In this document: positions 1 to 7,468 of the stretch, one piece after another
Position numbering within the stretch: position 1 is the stretch's first letter
How the letters are laid out: each line of letters begins with the position of its first letter
Assembly (NCBI RefSeq): GCF_018100795.1
Contig: NZ_JAGJDY010000017.1
Location: 1-48,268, forward strand
Length of the DNA: 48,268 bases
From: Alteromonas sp. MMG017
Lineage (GTDB): Bacteria; Pseudomonadota; Gammaproteobacteria; Enterobacterales; Alteromonadaceae
Direction: 5' to 3'
Program-made: the position numbers and the translations under genes
The notes under the pieces: generated by a model
Databases searched by the model: none
Told to the model about the DNA's origin: nothing
What the model saw: only the letters and a program-made list of their open reading frames with translations

Positions 1-52
1 ATGACTGTAAAGTAAAAATTAAAAAAAATAGGTTAAGTGATGGCATTTCAGA

Positions 53-70
53 CAATTAGTGCGCTAATTG
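53..70. promoter_or_regulatory. inverted repeat upstream of yccA
   Basis: Perfect 7-bp inverted repeat (CAATTAG / CTAATTG, loop TGCG) ending 5 bp before a TTGACA hexamer. It could be an operator or a small hairpin of the preceding transcript. No regulator is identified. Confidence 0.35.
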
Positions 71-75
71 CGCGG

Positions 76-106
76 TTGACACGTAATTCATACTTACTAA
101 CACTAT
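76..106 (+). promoter_or_regulatory. possible yccA promoter
   Basis: A perfect -35 hexamer TTGACA lies at 76-81, about 130 bp upstream of yccA. The -10 is unclear: AACACT at 99-104 gives a 17-bp spacer but matches poorly. The rest of 1-209 shows no gene. Confidence 0.3.
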
Positions 107-209
107 TTTCATTTGAAACTACTTGAAAATGGGAACTAAAACCCATACAACATACACTAATAGTTAGTTTACCATTTTGGTTAAAGACATAGTCCTTTTG
201 GAGGAAACA

Positions 210-875
210 ATGGATCAACGTTCGATGTATTCAAGTGCATCTCAACCATCAGTGTTGCAAACAAACAAGGTTTTGCGCAACACCTATATGCTGCTTGCGA
301 TGACACTAGCGTTCAGTGCGGTTTGTGCTGGTGTTGCCATGGCTGTAGGTATTTCTCCTATGATGTCATTAGGCATGACCATTGGTGCATTCATCACTTT
401 ATTTGTTGTACAAAAGAAAGCTGAATCAGCTTCAGGTATTTACTGGGTATTCTTGTTCACCGGTTTAATGGGCGCTTCATTAGGATACACACTTAACTTT
501 TACTTAGGTGTAGCGGGACCAGGCTTAATCATGGAAGCGTTAGGTGCTACTGCGTTAGTATTCTTCGCCCTTTCTGGTTATGCACTTACCACCAAAAAAG
601 ACTTCTCATTTATGGGTGGCTTCTTGGTAGTAGGCTTAGTTGTAGTGATTGTAGCGGCTATCGCGAATATGTTTTTCGCCGTACCTGCGGTAAGCTTGGC
701 AATTAGCGCAGCTATCGTATTTATCATGTCTGGTTTCATCTTGTTTGATACAAGCCGTATCATCAACGGTGGCGAGACAAACTACATCCGCGCAACGGTT
801 TCTTTGTACTTGAACATCTATAACTTGTTCACGTCTATGCTTCACCTTCTAGGTGCATTTGGCGGCGACGACTAA
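210..875 (+). CDS. yccA: BI-1/YccA family inner-membrane protein
   Basis: Integral membrane protein of the Bax inhibitor-1 family. In E. coli YccA interacts with the FtsH protease and modulates its activity on membrane substrates. About seven hydrophobic segments cover most of the protein, with the acidic C-terminal end (GGDD) typical of the family. The ATG at 210 (221 aa) is preferred over an in-frame start at 177 because GGAGG lies just upstream and the first residues (MDQRS) then match the family's soluble N-terminus. A strong terminator follows, and the tus genes come next, an order also seen in other gammaproteobacteria. Confidence 0.9.
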   Translation: MDQRSMYSSASQPSVLQTNKVLRNTYMLLAMTLAFSAVCAGVAMAVGISPMMSLGMTIGAFITLFVVQKKAESASGIYWVFLFTGLMGASLGYTLNFYLGVAGPGLIMEALGATALVFFALSGYALTTKKDFSFMGGFLVVGLVVVIVAAIANMFFAVPAVSLAISAAIVFIMSGFILFDTSRIINGGETNYIRATVSLYLNIYNLFTSMLHLLGAFGGDD

Positions 876-896
876 GCTTAACGTAAGCGTTTAAGA

Positions 897-922
897 AAAC
901 ACCCCGTTACTGGGGTGTTTTT
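897..922 (+). terminator. rho-independent terminator of yccA
   Basis: The stem AAACACCCC / GGGGTGTTT with loop GTTACT runs into a T tract 22 bp after the yccA stop codon. Confidence 0.9.
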
Positions 923-989
923 GTTTCTACAACGCAATTTTTATTACTAGGTTTAACATTAGTTTTATCACTAACCATATTTTAGAGTA

Positions 990-1379
990 ATGGCACACTA
1001 TTCAATTTTAGTCACAAGCTCCCCTTACGAAGGCCAACATGCTCAGCGTGCGGTTTCCTTTATTAAAAGTGCAATTGCACAAGGGCATACTGTTAATAAC
1101 ATCTTCTTTTATGGCCAAGGTGTGCACCATGCTAATGGCTTCATGGTGGAAGTGGGTGATGAATTCTATCCCCTTAACGGGTGGCAGGCGCTCAAAAACG
1201 ACCATAATATTACCCTGCTGCTTTGTATTACCGCCGCGATTAAACGCGGAGTCATTAGCGAGCAGGAAGCCGCTAGTGCTGGCGTGTCAGCTGCTAACGT
1301 GGCAGATGGGTTTGAACAAGCAGGTTTAGGTGAGTTTTTTACCGCACTTCATGACTGCGATAAGGTGGTACAGTTTTAA
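990..1379 (+). CDS. tusD: sulfurtransferase TusD (DsrE family)
   Basis: Cytoplasmic sulfur carrier in the TusBCD complex. It takes persulfide sulfur from TusA and passes it to TusE for 2-thiolation of U34 in tRNA by MnmA. The 129-aa protein has the DsrE-like fold, and a cysteine at residue 79 (LLLCITAA) occupies the place of the active-site Cys78 of E. coli TusD. Its stop codon overlaps the tusC start in a TAATG junction, so the genes are translationally coupled. The start ATG follows TTTTAGAGTA, a modest ribosome binding site. Confidence 0.93.
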   Translation: MAHYSILVTSSPYEGQHAQRAVSFIKSAIAQGHTVNNIFFYGQGVHHANGFMVEVGDEFYPLNGWQALKNDHNITLLLCITAAIKRGVISEQEAASAGVSAANVADGFEQAGLGEFFTALHDCDKVVQF

Positions 1380-1741
1380 TGGCTACTTTACTGATTCGTT
1401 TTACGCAAGCCCCTTATCAATCTAGCGCTAGTCAAGACGGGCTAGACTTCGCACTGGCTGCCACCAATTATGGCCATGAGATCATTGTGCTATTTGAACA
1501 TCAAGGTGTGTTGCAGCTCAATAAGACTGATTCTGTGCGCGGAACAAAAAACCACAGCAAACGGTTAGGCTCCCTGCCCTTTTTCGATATTGAAGAATGT
1601 TACGTTTGCGAAGAAAGTTTGAAACTGTCGCCGCTAAATAACGAGAAACATGAATTAATAGCACAACTAGACGCTTCACTGTTATCGATTGATGAAAAGC
1701 TAGCACTGTGTGCGCGCGTTGACCACGTGGTGACCTTCTAA
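1379..1741 (+). CDS. tusC: sulfur relay protein TusC (DsrF-like)
   Basis: Second subunit of the TusBCD heterohexamer, structural partner of TusD in the tRNA 2-thiouridine relay. It has 120 aa, as is usual for the family, with the opening beta strand and the DGLDFALAAT helix typical of DsrE/DsrF folds. It overlaps both neighbours by one base (TAATG at each junction). No catalytic cysteine is required in this subunit. Confidence 0.88.
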   Translation: MATLLIRFTQAPYQSSASQDGLDFALAATNYGHEIIVLFEHQGVLQLNKTDSVRGTKNHSKRLGSLPFFDIEECYVCEESLKLSPLNNEKHELIAQLDASLLSIDEKLALCARVDHVVTF

Positions 1742-2082
1742 TGCTCTTTATTGTAAAATCTTACCCATTAAATGCTGTAGCAATCAAAACCCTACAGCAG
1801 GCGTTTAGAAGTGCTGAGTCTGACCAAGCGCTAGTTTTAATAGACGATGGTGTGTATTACGCCCAACAGACTAATGACGGTTTGTTAAGCGTTTTAGCGA
1901 GGGCACTTGAAATCGACGCCAATACGGACCCAATACCGGAAATATTTGCCTTACAAGAAGATATGGCCCTTCGAGGAATAAGTAATGGGGAAAGTAAAAG
2001 TAATAAAGCATCTTTCACATCATTATTGATGGATGAGTTCGTTACTTTAACCGATACTTTTTATCCTGTGGTGTATCTTTAA
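1741..2082 (+). CDS. tusB: sulfur relay protein TusB (DsrH-like)
   Basis: Third subunit of TusBCD. The 113-aa protein is longer than most TusB proteins (about 95 aa). The N-terminal pattern with LVLIDDGVYYA is characteristic. A low-complexity stretch around residues 82-92 (NGESKSNKAS) accounts for the extra length. Its start overlaps the tusC stop codon, so it belongs to the same operon. Assignment rests on position and the short motif, as TusB sequences diverge quickly. Confidence 0.85.
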   Translation: MLFIVKSYPLNAVAIKTLQQAFRSAESDQALVLIDDGVYYAQQTNDGLLSVLARALEIDANTDPIPEIFALQEDMALRGISNGESKSNKASFTSLLMDEFVTLTDTFYPVVYL

Positions 2083-2172
2083 GCGTTCAAATCTACGCTG
2101 CTTTAGCGACTAATATAAACGCCTAACATCGACACTCACAATACCCAGTGCGTCAACTATAGAGCTTTATTA

Positions 2173-2520
2173 ATGACCCAAGAACAGTTTCATTTTGAAT
2201 TTAACGGCACAGCCATTCCCACCGACAAAGCAGGCTATCTGCTTGATCACACCTTGTGGAATGAAGATATGGTACCAACACTCGCTGCAAACGAAAACAT
2301 TACGCTTAGTGAGCCTCATTGGGAAGTTATTCGCTTTGTACGTAACTTTTACGAAGAATTTGAAACTAGCCCGGCTATTCGCGCACTAGTGAAAGCAATG
2401 GCAGCTAAATATGGGCCAGAGAAAGGTAATAGTCGTTATTTGCAACGGTTGTTCCCTAAAGGGCCAGCCAAGCAAGCTACCAAACTTGCTGGGTTGCCAA
2501 AACCGGCTAAATGCTTGTAA
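2173..2520 (+). CDS. tusE: TusE/DsrC/DsvC family sulfur carrier
   Basis: Accepts sulfur from TusBCD and delivers it to MnmA bound to tRNA. The 115-aa protein ends in KPAKCL. The penultimate cysteine (C114) is the sulfur-carrying residue of the TusE/DsrC C-terminal arm. The DsrC-type motif PHWEVIRFVRNFYEEF is clear near the middle. It lies 90 bp downstream of tusB and is probably co-transcribed. In many enterobacteria tusE is not beside tusBCD, so this arrangement keeps the whole relay except TusA in one place. Confidence 0.92.
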   Translation: MTQEQFHFEFNGTAIPTDKAGYLLDHTLWNEDMVPTLAANENITLSEPHWEVIRFVRNFYEEFETSPAIRALVKAMAAKYGPEKGNSRYLQRLFPKGPAKQATKLAGLPKPAKCL

Positions 2521-2580
2521 TACCTATTTCAGTTGGTGCATGCGCTTAGGCACTAATTAAGACCTAATGAGGAGCAGTAC

Positions 2581-3399
2581 ATGGATCTTATCTTTTTCGA
2601 TTTAGACGGGACGCTGTTAAACAGCGAATCGCAAATATCAAATTACACCCGCGAAACGTTAGCCCTGCTCCAACAAAACGGCATAGCATATACAGTGGCA
2701 ACGGGCAGAACCATGCTGTCAGCCAACAGCATTATTGCAGAAGATAACTTTCTTCTACCCCATATTTATAATAACGGTGTGGCTATATGGGATCCCACAG
2801 CCAATGCATTAACCCTCGAAAATCTCGTTAATGGTAATGAACTCGAATTCATCATCAATCTTGCCCATCAAAATGATATTACGCCTTTTGTGAATGTGAT
2901 TGATGGCACGTCTCATGTTGTTTATCACCCCGCACCGAAACACCCAATAGAACAAAATTTATTAGACAAATATTTTAAGAAAACTAACGCAGTACTTCGC
3001 CCGTTAAGCCAGCTTTCCCTTTCAGCTAAAATAACCAACATCAGTATGATTGGCGACAATACAAGGGTTAGAAATATGTGGAAAACCACTAACGACGTTG
3101 AAAACCTTATTGCGTATTCAGGGCCTGCAATTGAAGGGCAATCTTTTAGCTGGATGGATATTCACCACCGTGCGGCCAGCAAAGGTAGTGCGGTCATGAA
3201 TTTGAAACAAAAACTTGGCGCTACCAATGTTATTTGTTTTGGCGACAGCGACAACGATTTGAGCATGTTCGAGTTAGCGAACGAATGTTACGCCCCCGAC
3301 AACGCTAAGCCGGTTATCAAAAACGCAGCCAGTGAAGTGATTGGGCATCATAATGAAGATGGTGTCGCTCGCTTTCTGAGGCAACGATTTTCACTGTAA
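2581..3399 (+). CDS. Cof-type HAD-IIB family phosphatase
   Basis: Haloacid dehalogenase-like hydrolase of subclass IIB, probably a cytoplasmic sugar-phosphate or nucleotide phosphatase. The signature FFDLDGTLL at residues 4-13 supplies the nucleophile and acid/base aspartates. ATGRT (about residue 41) is motif II, and GDSDNDLSMFE near residue 220 is the Mg-binding motif. The length (272 aa) is typical. The ATG follows GAGGAGC with good spacing. Substrate specificity cannot be read from sequence; YidA- or YbiV-like activities are possible. Confidence 0.88.
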   Translation: MDLIFFDLDGTLLNSESQISNYTRETLALLQQNGIAYTVATGRTMLSANSIIAEDNFLLPHIYNNGVAIWDPTANALTLENLVNGNELEFIINLAHQNDITPFVNVIDGTSHVVYHPAPKHPIEQNLLDKYFKKTNAVLRPLSQLSLSAKITNISMIGDNTRVRNMWKTTNDVENLIAYSGPAIEGQSFSWMDIHHRAASKGSAVMNLKQKLGATNVICFGDSDNDLSMFELANECYAPDNAKPVIKNAASEVIGHHNEDGVARFLRQRFSL

Positions 3400-3525
3400 G
3401 TCACAAGTAAGTGACAAACACTACACGCTATGCTTTTTGCTACCAAGCGTTTTGTATTTGGGATTTACCAATAGGCATAGATATAGATATCGGCCAATAG
3501 AGATTTAGTTTCCCTCACATACAAA

Positions 3526-3556
3526 TAAGCTCGTAGATTCAACATCTACGAGCTTA
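3526..3556. terminator. hairpin between HAD gene and serS
   Basis: Perfect 12-bp inverted repeat (TAAGCTCGTAGA / TCTACGAGCTTA, 7-base loop) between two convergent genes. It is probably a bidirectional terminator, though neither side has a strong T run. The rest of 3400-3622 holds no gene. Confidence 0.6.
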
Positions 3557-3622
3557 TAAACAGCAACTAAATACCTAATGTAAGTTGCAGCGCTAAATCT
3601 GCAACAACTTAGTTTAAAGCGC

Positions 3623-4915
3623 TTACGCTTTTATCACTTCTACACCGTTCATGTACGGTACTAGGGCTTTAGGTATCGTTACACTGCCGTCAGCCTGTTG
3701 GTAGTTTTCTAAAATAGCCACCAATGTACGACCAACTGCCAAACCAGAACCATTTAAGGTATGAAGCAACTCAGGCTTGTTTGTTTCTGGGTTTCTGAAA
3801 CGTGCTTGCATACGTCTAGCCTGGAAATCTAACATGTTCGAACATGACGAGATTTCACGATAGGTGTTTTGTGCGGGCAACCATACTTCTAAATCGTAGG
3901 TTTTACATGCGCCAAAGCCCATGTCGCCAGTACAAAGCAATACTTTACGGTATGGCAATTCAAGCTTCTGCAAAATGGTTTCAGCGTGCTGAGTAAGTTC
4001 TTCTAACGCATCGAAGCTGTTTTCAGGCTTCACAAGCTGTACAAGCTCAACTTTGTCGAACTGATGCTGACGAATCAAACCACGGGTATCACGACCATAC
4101 GAGCCTGCTTCTGAACGAAAACAAGGAGTATGCGCGGTCATCTTAACTGGTAGCGACTTCTCATCTAGAATTTCATCACGGGCGATGTTGGTTAGCGGCA
4201 CTTCTGCAGTTGGAATAAGTGAAAGCCCTTGGCCTTCTTCCGTTGCTGGCTGAGTATGAAATAAATCTTCACCAAATTTAGGTAATTGCCCTGTGCCGTA
4301 AAGGCTGTCAGCGTTTACCAAAAACGGGACATACATTTCATCATAACCGTGTTCGTTAGTGTGAACATCTAACATGAACTGGGCAATGGCACGGTTTAAG
4401 CGAGCCATCTCACGGCGCATCACTACAAAACGGCTACCAGTTAATTTAGTCGCCGTAGCAAAATCTAAGCTGTTATTTAGCCCTTCACCAATATCAACGT
4501 GATCTTTCACTTCAAAATCGAAAGTACGTGGCTCACCCCAACGTGAAATCTCAACGTTGTCGTCTTCGTCTTTACCTTCAGGTACCGACTCATGTGGCAA
4601 GTTAGGAATGCCTTGGGTAAACGCAGTGATTTCATCAAGCAGTACGGTTAGTTCAGCTTTAGCCGCATCTAAGTCGTCGCCTAATTTGCCCACTTCTGCC
4701 AACAAAGGTGCAATATCTTCGCCTTGTGACTTGGCTTTACCAATGGACTTACTTCGAACATTACGTTCGTTCTGCAGATCCTGTGTTTTGGACTGAAGTG
4801 TTTTTCTTTTTTCTTCTAGCGAGTTAAATGTTGCTACATCGAGGTTATAACCACGGGCAGCCAAACGCTTGGCAGTTTCTTCTATATCGCTTCGTAAACA
4901 CTTTGGATCTAACAT
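3623..4915 (-). CDS. serS: serine--tRNA ligase
   Basis: Charges tRNA-Ser (and tRNA-Sec) with serine. The 430-aa protein matches E. coli SerRS in length. The N-terminal coiled-coil arm that grips the long variable arm of tRNA-Ser covers about residues 1-105. The class II catalytic core follows, with motif 2 (CFRSEAGSYGRDTRG, about 268-282) and motif 3 (GSGLAVGRTLVAILENYQ, near 390-407). An AGGA box precedes the ATG. It is the last gene of a run containing rarA and crcB, an order also found near ftsK in E. coli apart from crcB. Confidence 0.97.
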   Translation of the reverse strand: MLDPKCLRSDIEETAKRLAARGYNLDVATFNSLEEKRKTLQSKTQDLQNERNVRSKSIGKAKSQGEDIAPLLAEVGKLGDDLDAAKAELTVLLDEITAFTQGIPNLPHESVPEGKDEDDNVEISRWGEPRTFDFEVKDHVDIGEGLNNSLDFATATKLTGSRFVVMRREMARLNRAIAQFMLDVHTNEHGYDEMYVPFLVNADSLYGTGQLPKFGEDLFHTQPATEEGQGLSLIPTAEVPLTNIARDEILDEKSLPVKMTAHTPCFRSEAGSYGRDTRGLIRQHQFDKVELVQLVKPENSFDALEELTQHAETILQKLELPYRKVLLCTGDMGFGACKTYDLEVWLPAQNTYREISSCSNMLDFQARRMQARFRNPETNKPELLHTLNGSGLAVGRTLVAILENYQQADGSVTIPKALVPYMNGVEVIKA

Positions 4916-4925
4916 GTGTTCCTAC

Positions 4926-5318
4926 TTATCCTTTCATGAGTTCAATAGCCAGCCAACCTGCTAATAAGCAAGCGCCAACGTTGAGAAATATATTAGCAAT
5001 GGCTTTTAACCACAGCTCGTTTTCTAATAATGTGAGCGTTTCCACAGAGAATGTTGAAAATGTAGTAAACGCGCCTAACAGCCCTACCCCAATTAGTGCT
5101 CGGTAAGGAGAGTCAGTTAATTCGTTGCGCTCAATAAAGCCATACAGGGTAACTAAGGCAAATGAACCTACAACGTTAACCGCTAGTGTACCAAAGGGCA
5201 TATTTTTTCCAAACCAAGAATCTATGGTTGTGGTACAAAAATAACGCAAGCAAGCCCCAACTGCACCGCCTGCTGCAATATAGCAGTATAAAATAACGCC
5301 TTGAGGCACAATGTTCAC
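4926..5318 (-). CDS. crcB: fluoride channel CrcB/Fluc
   Basis: Small four-helix membrane protein that exports fluoride as a dual-topology dimer. The family hallmarks GGAVGACLRY (residues 17-26), NVVGSFALV (48-56) and the GAFTTFSTFSVE segment (82-93, Na-site and pore Phe/Thr/Ser residues) are all present. It starts with GTG, and that start overlaps the rarA stop in a GTGA tetranucleotide, so translation is coupled to rarA. No fluoride riboswitch is seen upstream, as the gene lies inside an operon. Confidence 0.95.
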   Translation of the reverse strand: MNIVPQGVILYCYIAAGGAVGACLRYFCTTTIDSWFGKNMPFGTLAVNVVGSFALVTLYGFIERNELTDSPYRALIGVGLLGAFTTFSTFSVETLTLLENELWLKAIANIFLNVGACLLAGWLAIELMKG

Positions 5319-6649
5319 CGTTTTTGATTATTACGCGCACTCTGCGCGTGTTCATTGAGATTATCTAAATAGTCACGTTTTGCTTTAAGCGCTTTCTCTA
5401 AACCACGTTCGTTAGGCTCGTATAAGCGAGTACCTGCAATGCTATCGGGTAAATACACTTCACCTGCCGCGAAAGCATTTGCTTCGTTATGCGCGTACCG
5501 ATAACCATCACCATGGCCTAGGTCTTTCATTAGTTCAGTAGGAGCATTACGTAAATGCATGGGCACAGGCGCATCGGATGTTTGTCTTGCTAGTGCTTTT
5601 GCTTGGCTAAATGCCATATAAACGGCATTACTTTTTGCCGCCAACGCACAATAAACAGCCGCTTGTGCAATGGCACGTTCACCCTCAGCTGGCCCCACGC
5701 GATGAAAGGTATCCCACGCGTTTATGCATAACTGCATGGCTCTGGGATCGGCATTACCAATATCTTCCGATGCAATTGCCAATAATCTTCTTGCCACATA
5801 CAGCGCATCACCGCCACCGTCTAATATACGTGCGTACCAATATAGCGCGGCATCAGGGTCGGAACCCCGTACCGACTTATGAAACGCCGATATTAGGTCG
5901 TAAAATGTATCACCTTTATTGTCGTAGCTGGCAATTTTTTCGCCTACGGCTTGTTCAATATCGGCAATAGAAATAACACTGTTCTCAGTAAAGTCGGCGG
6001 CTAGCTCTAAATAAGTGAGTAACCTGCGGCCATCACCGCCACACAAACCTAACAAGGCGTTACTGGCATCTTCCTCAATACTTAATTGTCGTAAACCTAA
6101 CCCTTTTTCTTCATCGGTTAGCGCTCGTTGCATTAATTCAGCAAGTGCGTCTTGTTCTAGTGCTTTAAGTACATAAACCCGAACACGAGAAAGCAATGCG
6201 TTGTTCAATTCAAAAGAAGGGTTTTCAGTGGTTGCACCTATGAAAGTAACAGTGCCCGACTCTACAAAAGGTAAAAAAGCGTCTTGTTGGCTTTTGTTGA
6301 ACCTGTGTACCTCATCTACGAACAATAAAGTACGTTGGTTGTAGCGGGAGTTTTCTTTCGCGGTGTCCATTGCAGCGCGAATATCTTTAACCCCAGAGGT
6401 TACCGCCGAAATGCGAATAACCGAGGCATTGGTATATGTGGCAATAAGCTCTGCTAGGGTTGTTTTACCCGTACCAGGTGGGCCCCATAAAATCATTGAA
6501 TGGCAGTGACCCGCTTCTAGCATTTTACGTAGGGGTTTGTTAGCGCCTAATAAGTGCGACTGACCGGCATACTCATCTATGGTCACCGGCCGCATTTTTG
6601 CAGCTAGCGGCGCAAAAGGTTCAAGCGGTTCTTTGTTATCGTTAATCAT
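5315..6649 (-). CDS. rarA: replication-associated recombination protein RarA (MgsA)
   Basis: AAA+ ATPase acting at stalled replication forks, related to clamp-loader subunits. Walker A (GPPGTGKTT) lies near residues 56-64. Walker B (LLFVDEVHRFNKSQQDAF) is near 108-125, with sensor 1 (GATTENPSFELN) after it. The C-terminal part holds the tetramerisation domain and the MHLRNAPT motif typical of RarA. The length (444 aa) matches E. coli. It lies 10 bp downstream of lolA and overlaps crcB. Confidence 0.95.
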   Translation of the reverse strand: MINDNKEPLEPFAPLAAKMRPVTIDEYAGQSHLLGANKPLRKMLEAGHCHSMILWGPPGTGKTTLAELIATYTNASVIRISAVTSGVKDIRAAMDTAKENSRYNQRTLLFVDEVHRFNKSQQDAFLPFVESGTVTFIGATTENPSFELNNALLSRVRVYVLKALEQDALAELMQRALTDEEKGLGLRQLSIEEDASNALLGLCGGDGRRLLTYLELAADFTENSVISIADIEQAVGEKIASYDNKGDTFYDLISAFHKSVRGSDPDAALYWYARILDGGGDALYVARRLLAIASEDIGNADPRAMQLCINAWDTFHRVGPAEGERAIAQAAVYCALAAKSNAVYMAFSQAKALARQTSDAPVPMHLRNAPTELMKDLGHGDGYRYAHNEANAFAAGEVYLPDSIAGTRLYEPNERGLEKALKAKRDYLDNLNEHAQSARNNQKR

Positions 6650-6659
6650 CTATTCTTTG

Positions 6660-7463
6660 CTATCGCTGATCATCAATAATATAGCTTTGCGGCACGTCTA
6701 CAAAGAAAAGATTGTCTTTAACCGTATCAATAGCAAAATCTAAGTCTTGCTCGCTAAAGATTAACGCACTGGTTTGATCTTGTGCATCAAGCATATCAAG
6801 TGTCGACAACGTGCCTTCACTATTGAAACCCAATGTCAGTGACTTAATTTGACCATCTGTCGATTTAGGCACAACTTGGTATTGCTCTAACATCGAGCTG
6901 GCTTTTGCGTCATCAAGCTTACTGATCACAAAGCTGTCCCACGTTTCATCGTCGTTAGCCGTTAATAAAACAATAGGGTTGTCTTTAATTGCTTGATCTT
7001 GCGAAATAATAGTGACCTGCTCAACAAAGGTATCGATATTCCATACCGCTTCACCATCGGCGATAAGCAAGGTTTCATCAGGAAACGTGGTTTCCCAGCG
7101 AAGCTTATTCGGGCGCATCATGGTTAATGTACCCTGCGCTTCATGCACAATATTGCCTTGGGCATCCGTTACCGTTTGATTGAAAGCGGCTTGGTATTGC
7201 TGTAATCCATGTAGGCGTTTTTTCAAAAGTACATTTGCACTATCTGCTGCCTCATCGGCTGCATTATCTCCTGCATTAACTGCTTTCGACATTTCGTTAG
7301 TACTTTGAGTGGTAAATTCAGGCTTTGTTACAGAACCCACTACCACTTCGGCTTCGCTATTCGTCTTTAGCGCATCGCTAGTTATATTAGTTACCTGCAT
7401 TGCAGATAAACTCAATGGTGCGGCGATTAACGCTGCCATCATAATAGGTACTACTTTGTTCAT
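6660..7463 (-). CDS. lolA: outer-membrane lipoprotein carrier LolA with extended N-terminus
   Basis: Periplasmic chaperone that carries lipoproteins from LolCDE to LolB. An N-terminal signal peptide (about residues 1-21, ending LSLSA) precedes the LolA barrel, recognisable from LQQYQAAFNQTVTDAQG through MRPNKLRWETTFPDETLLIADGE. About 60 hydrophilic, Ala/Asp/Glu-rich residues are inserted between the signal peptide and the domain, making 267 aa instead of about 200. Position between ftsK (5 bp upstream) and rarA matches the conserved lrp-ftsK-lolA-rarA-serS order. Confidence 0.92.
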   Translation of the reverse strand: MNKVVPIMMAALIAAPLSLSAMQVTNITSDALKTNSEAEVVVGSVTKPEFTTQSTNEMSKAVNAGDNAADEAADSANVLLKKRLHGLQQYQAAFNQTVTDAQGNIVHEAQGTLTMMRPNKLRWETTFPDETLLIADGEAVWNIDTFVEQVTIISQDQAIKDNPIVLLTANDDETWDSFVISKLDDAKASSMLEQYQVVPKSTDGQIKSLTLGFNSEGTLSTLDMLDAQDQTSALIFSEQDLDFAIDTVKDNLFFVDVPQSYIIDDQR

Positions 7464-7468
7464 TCTTC

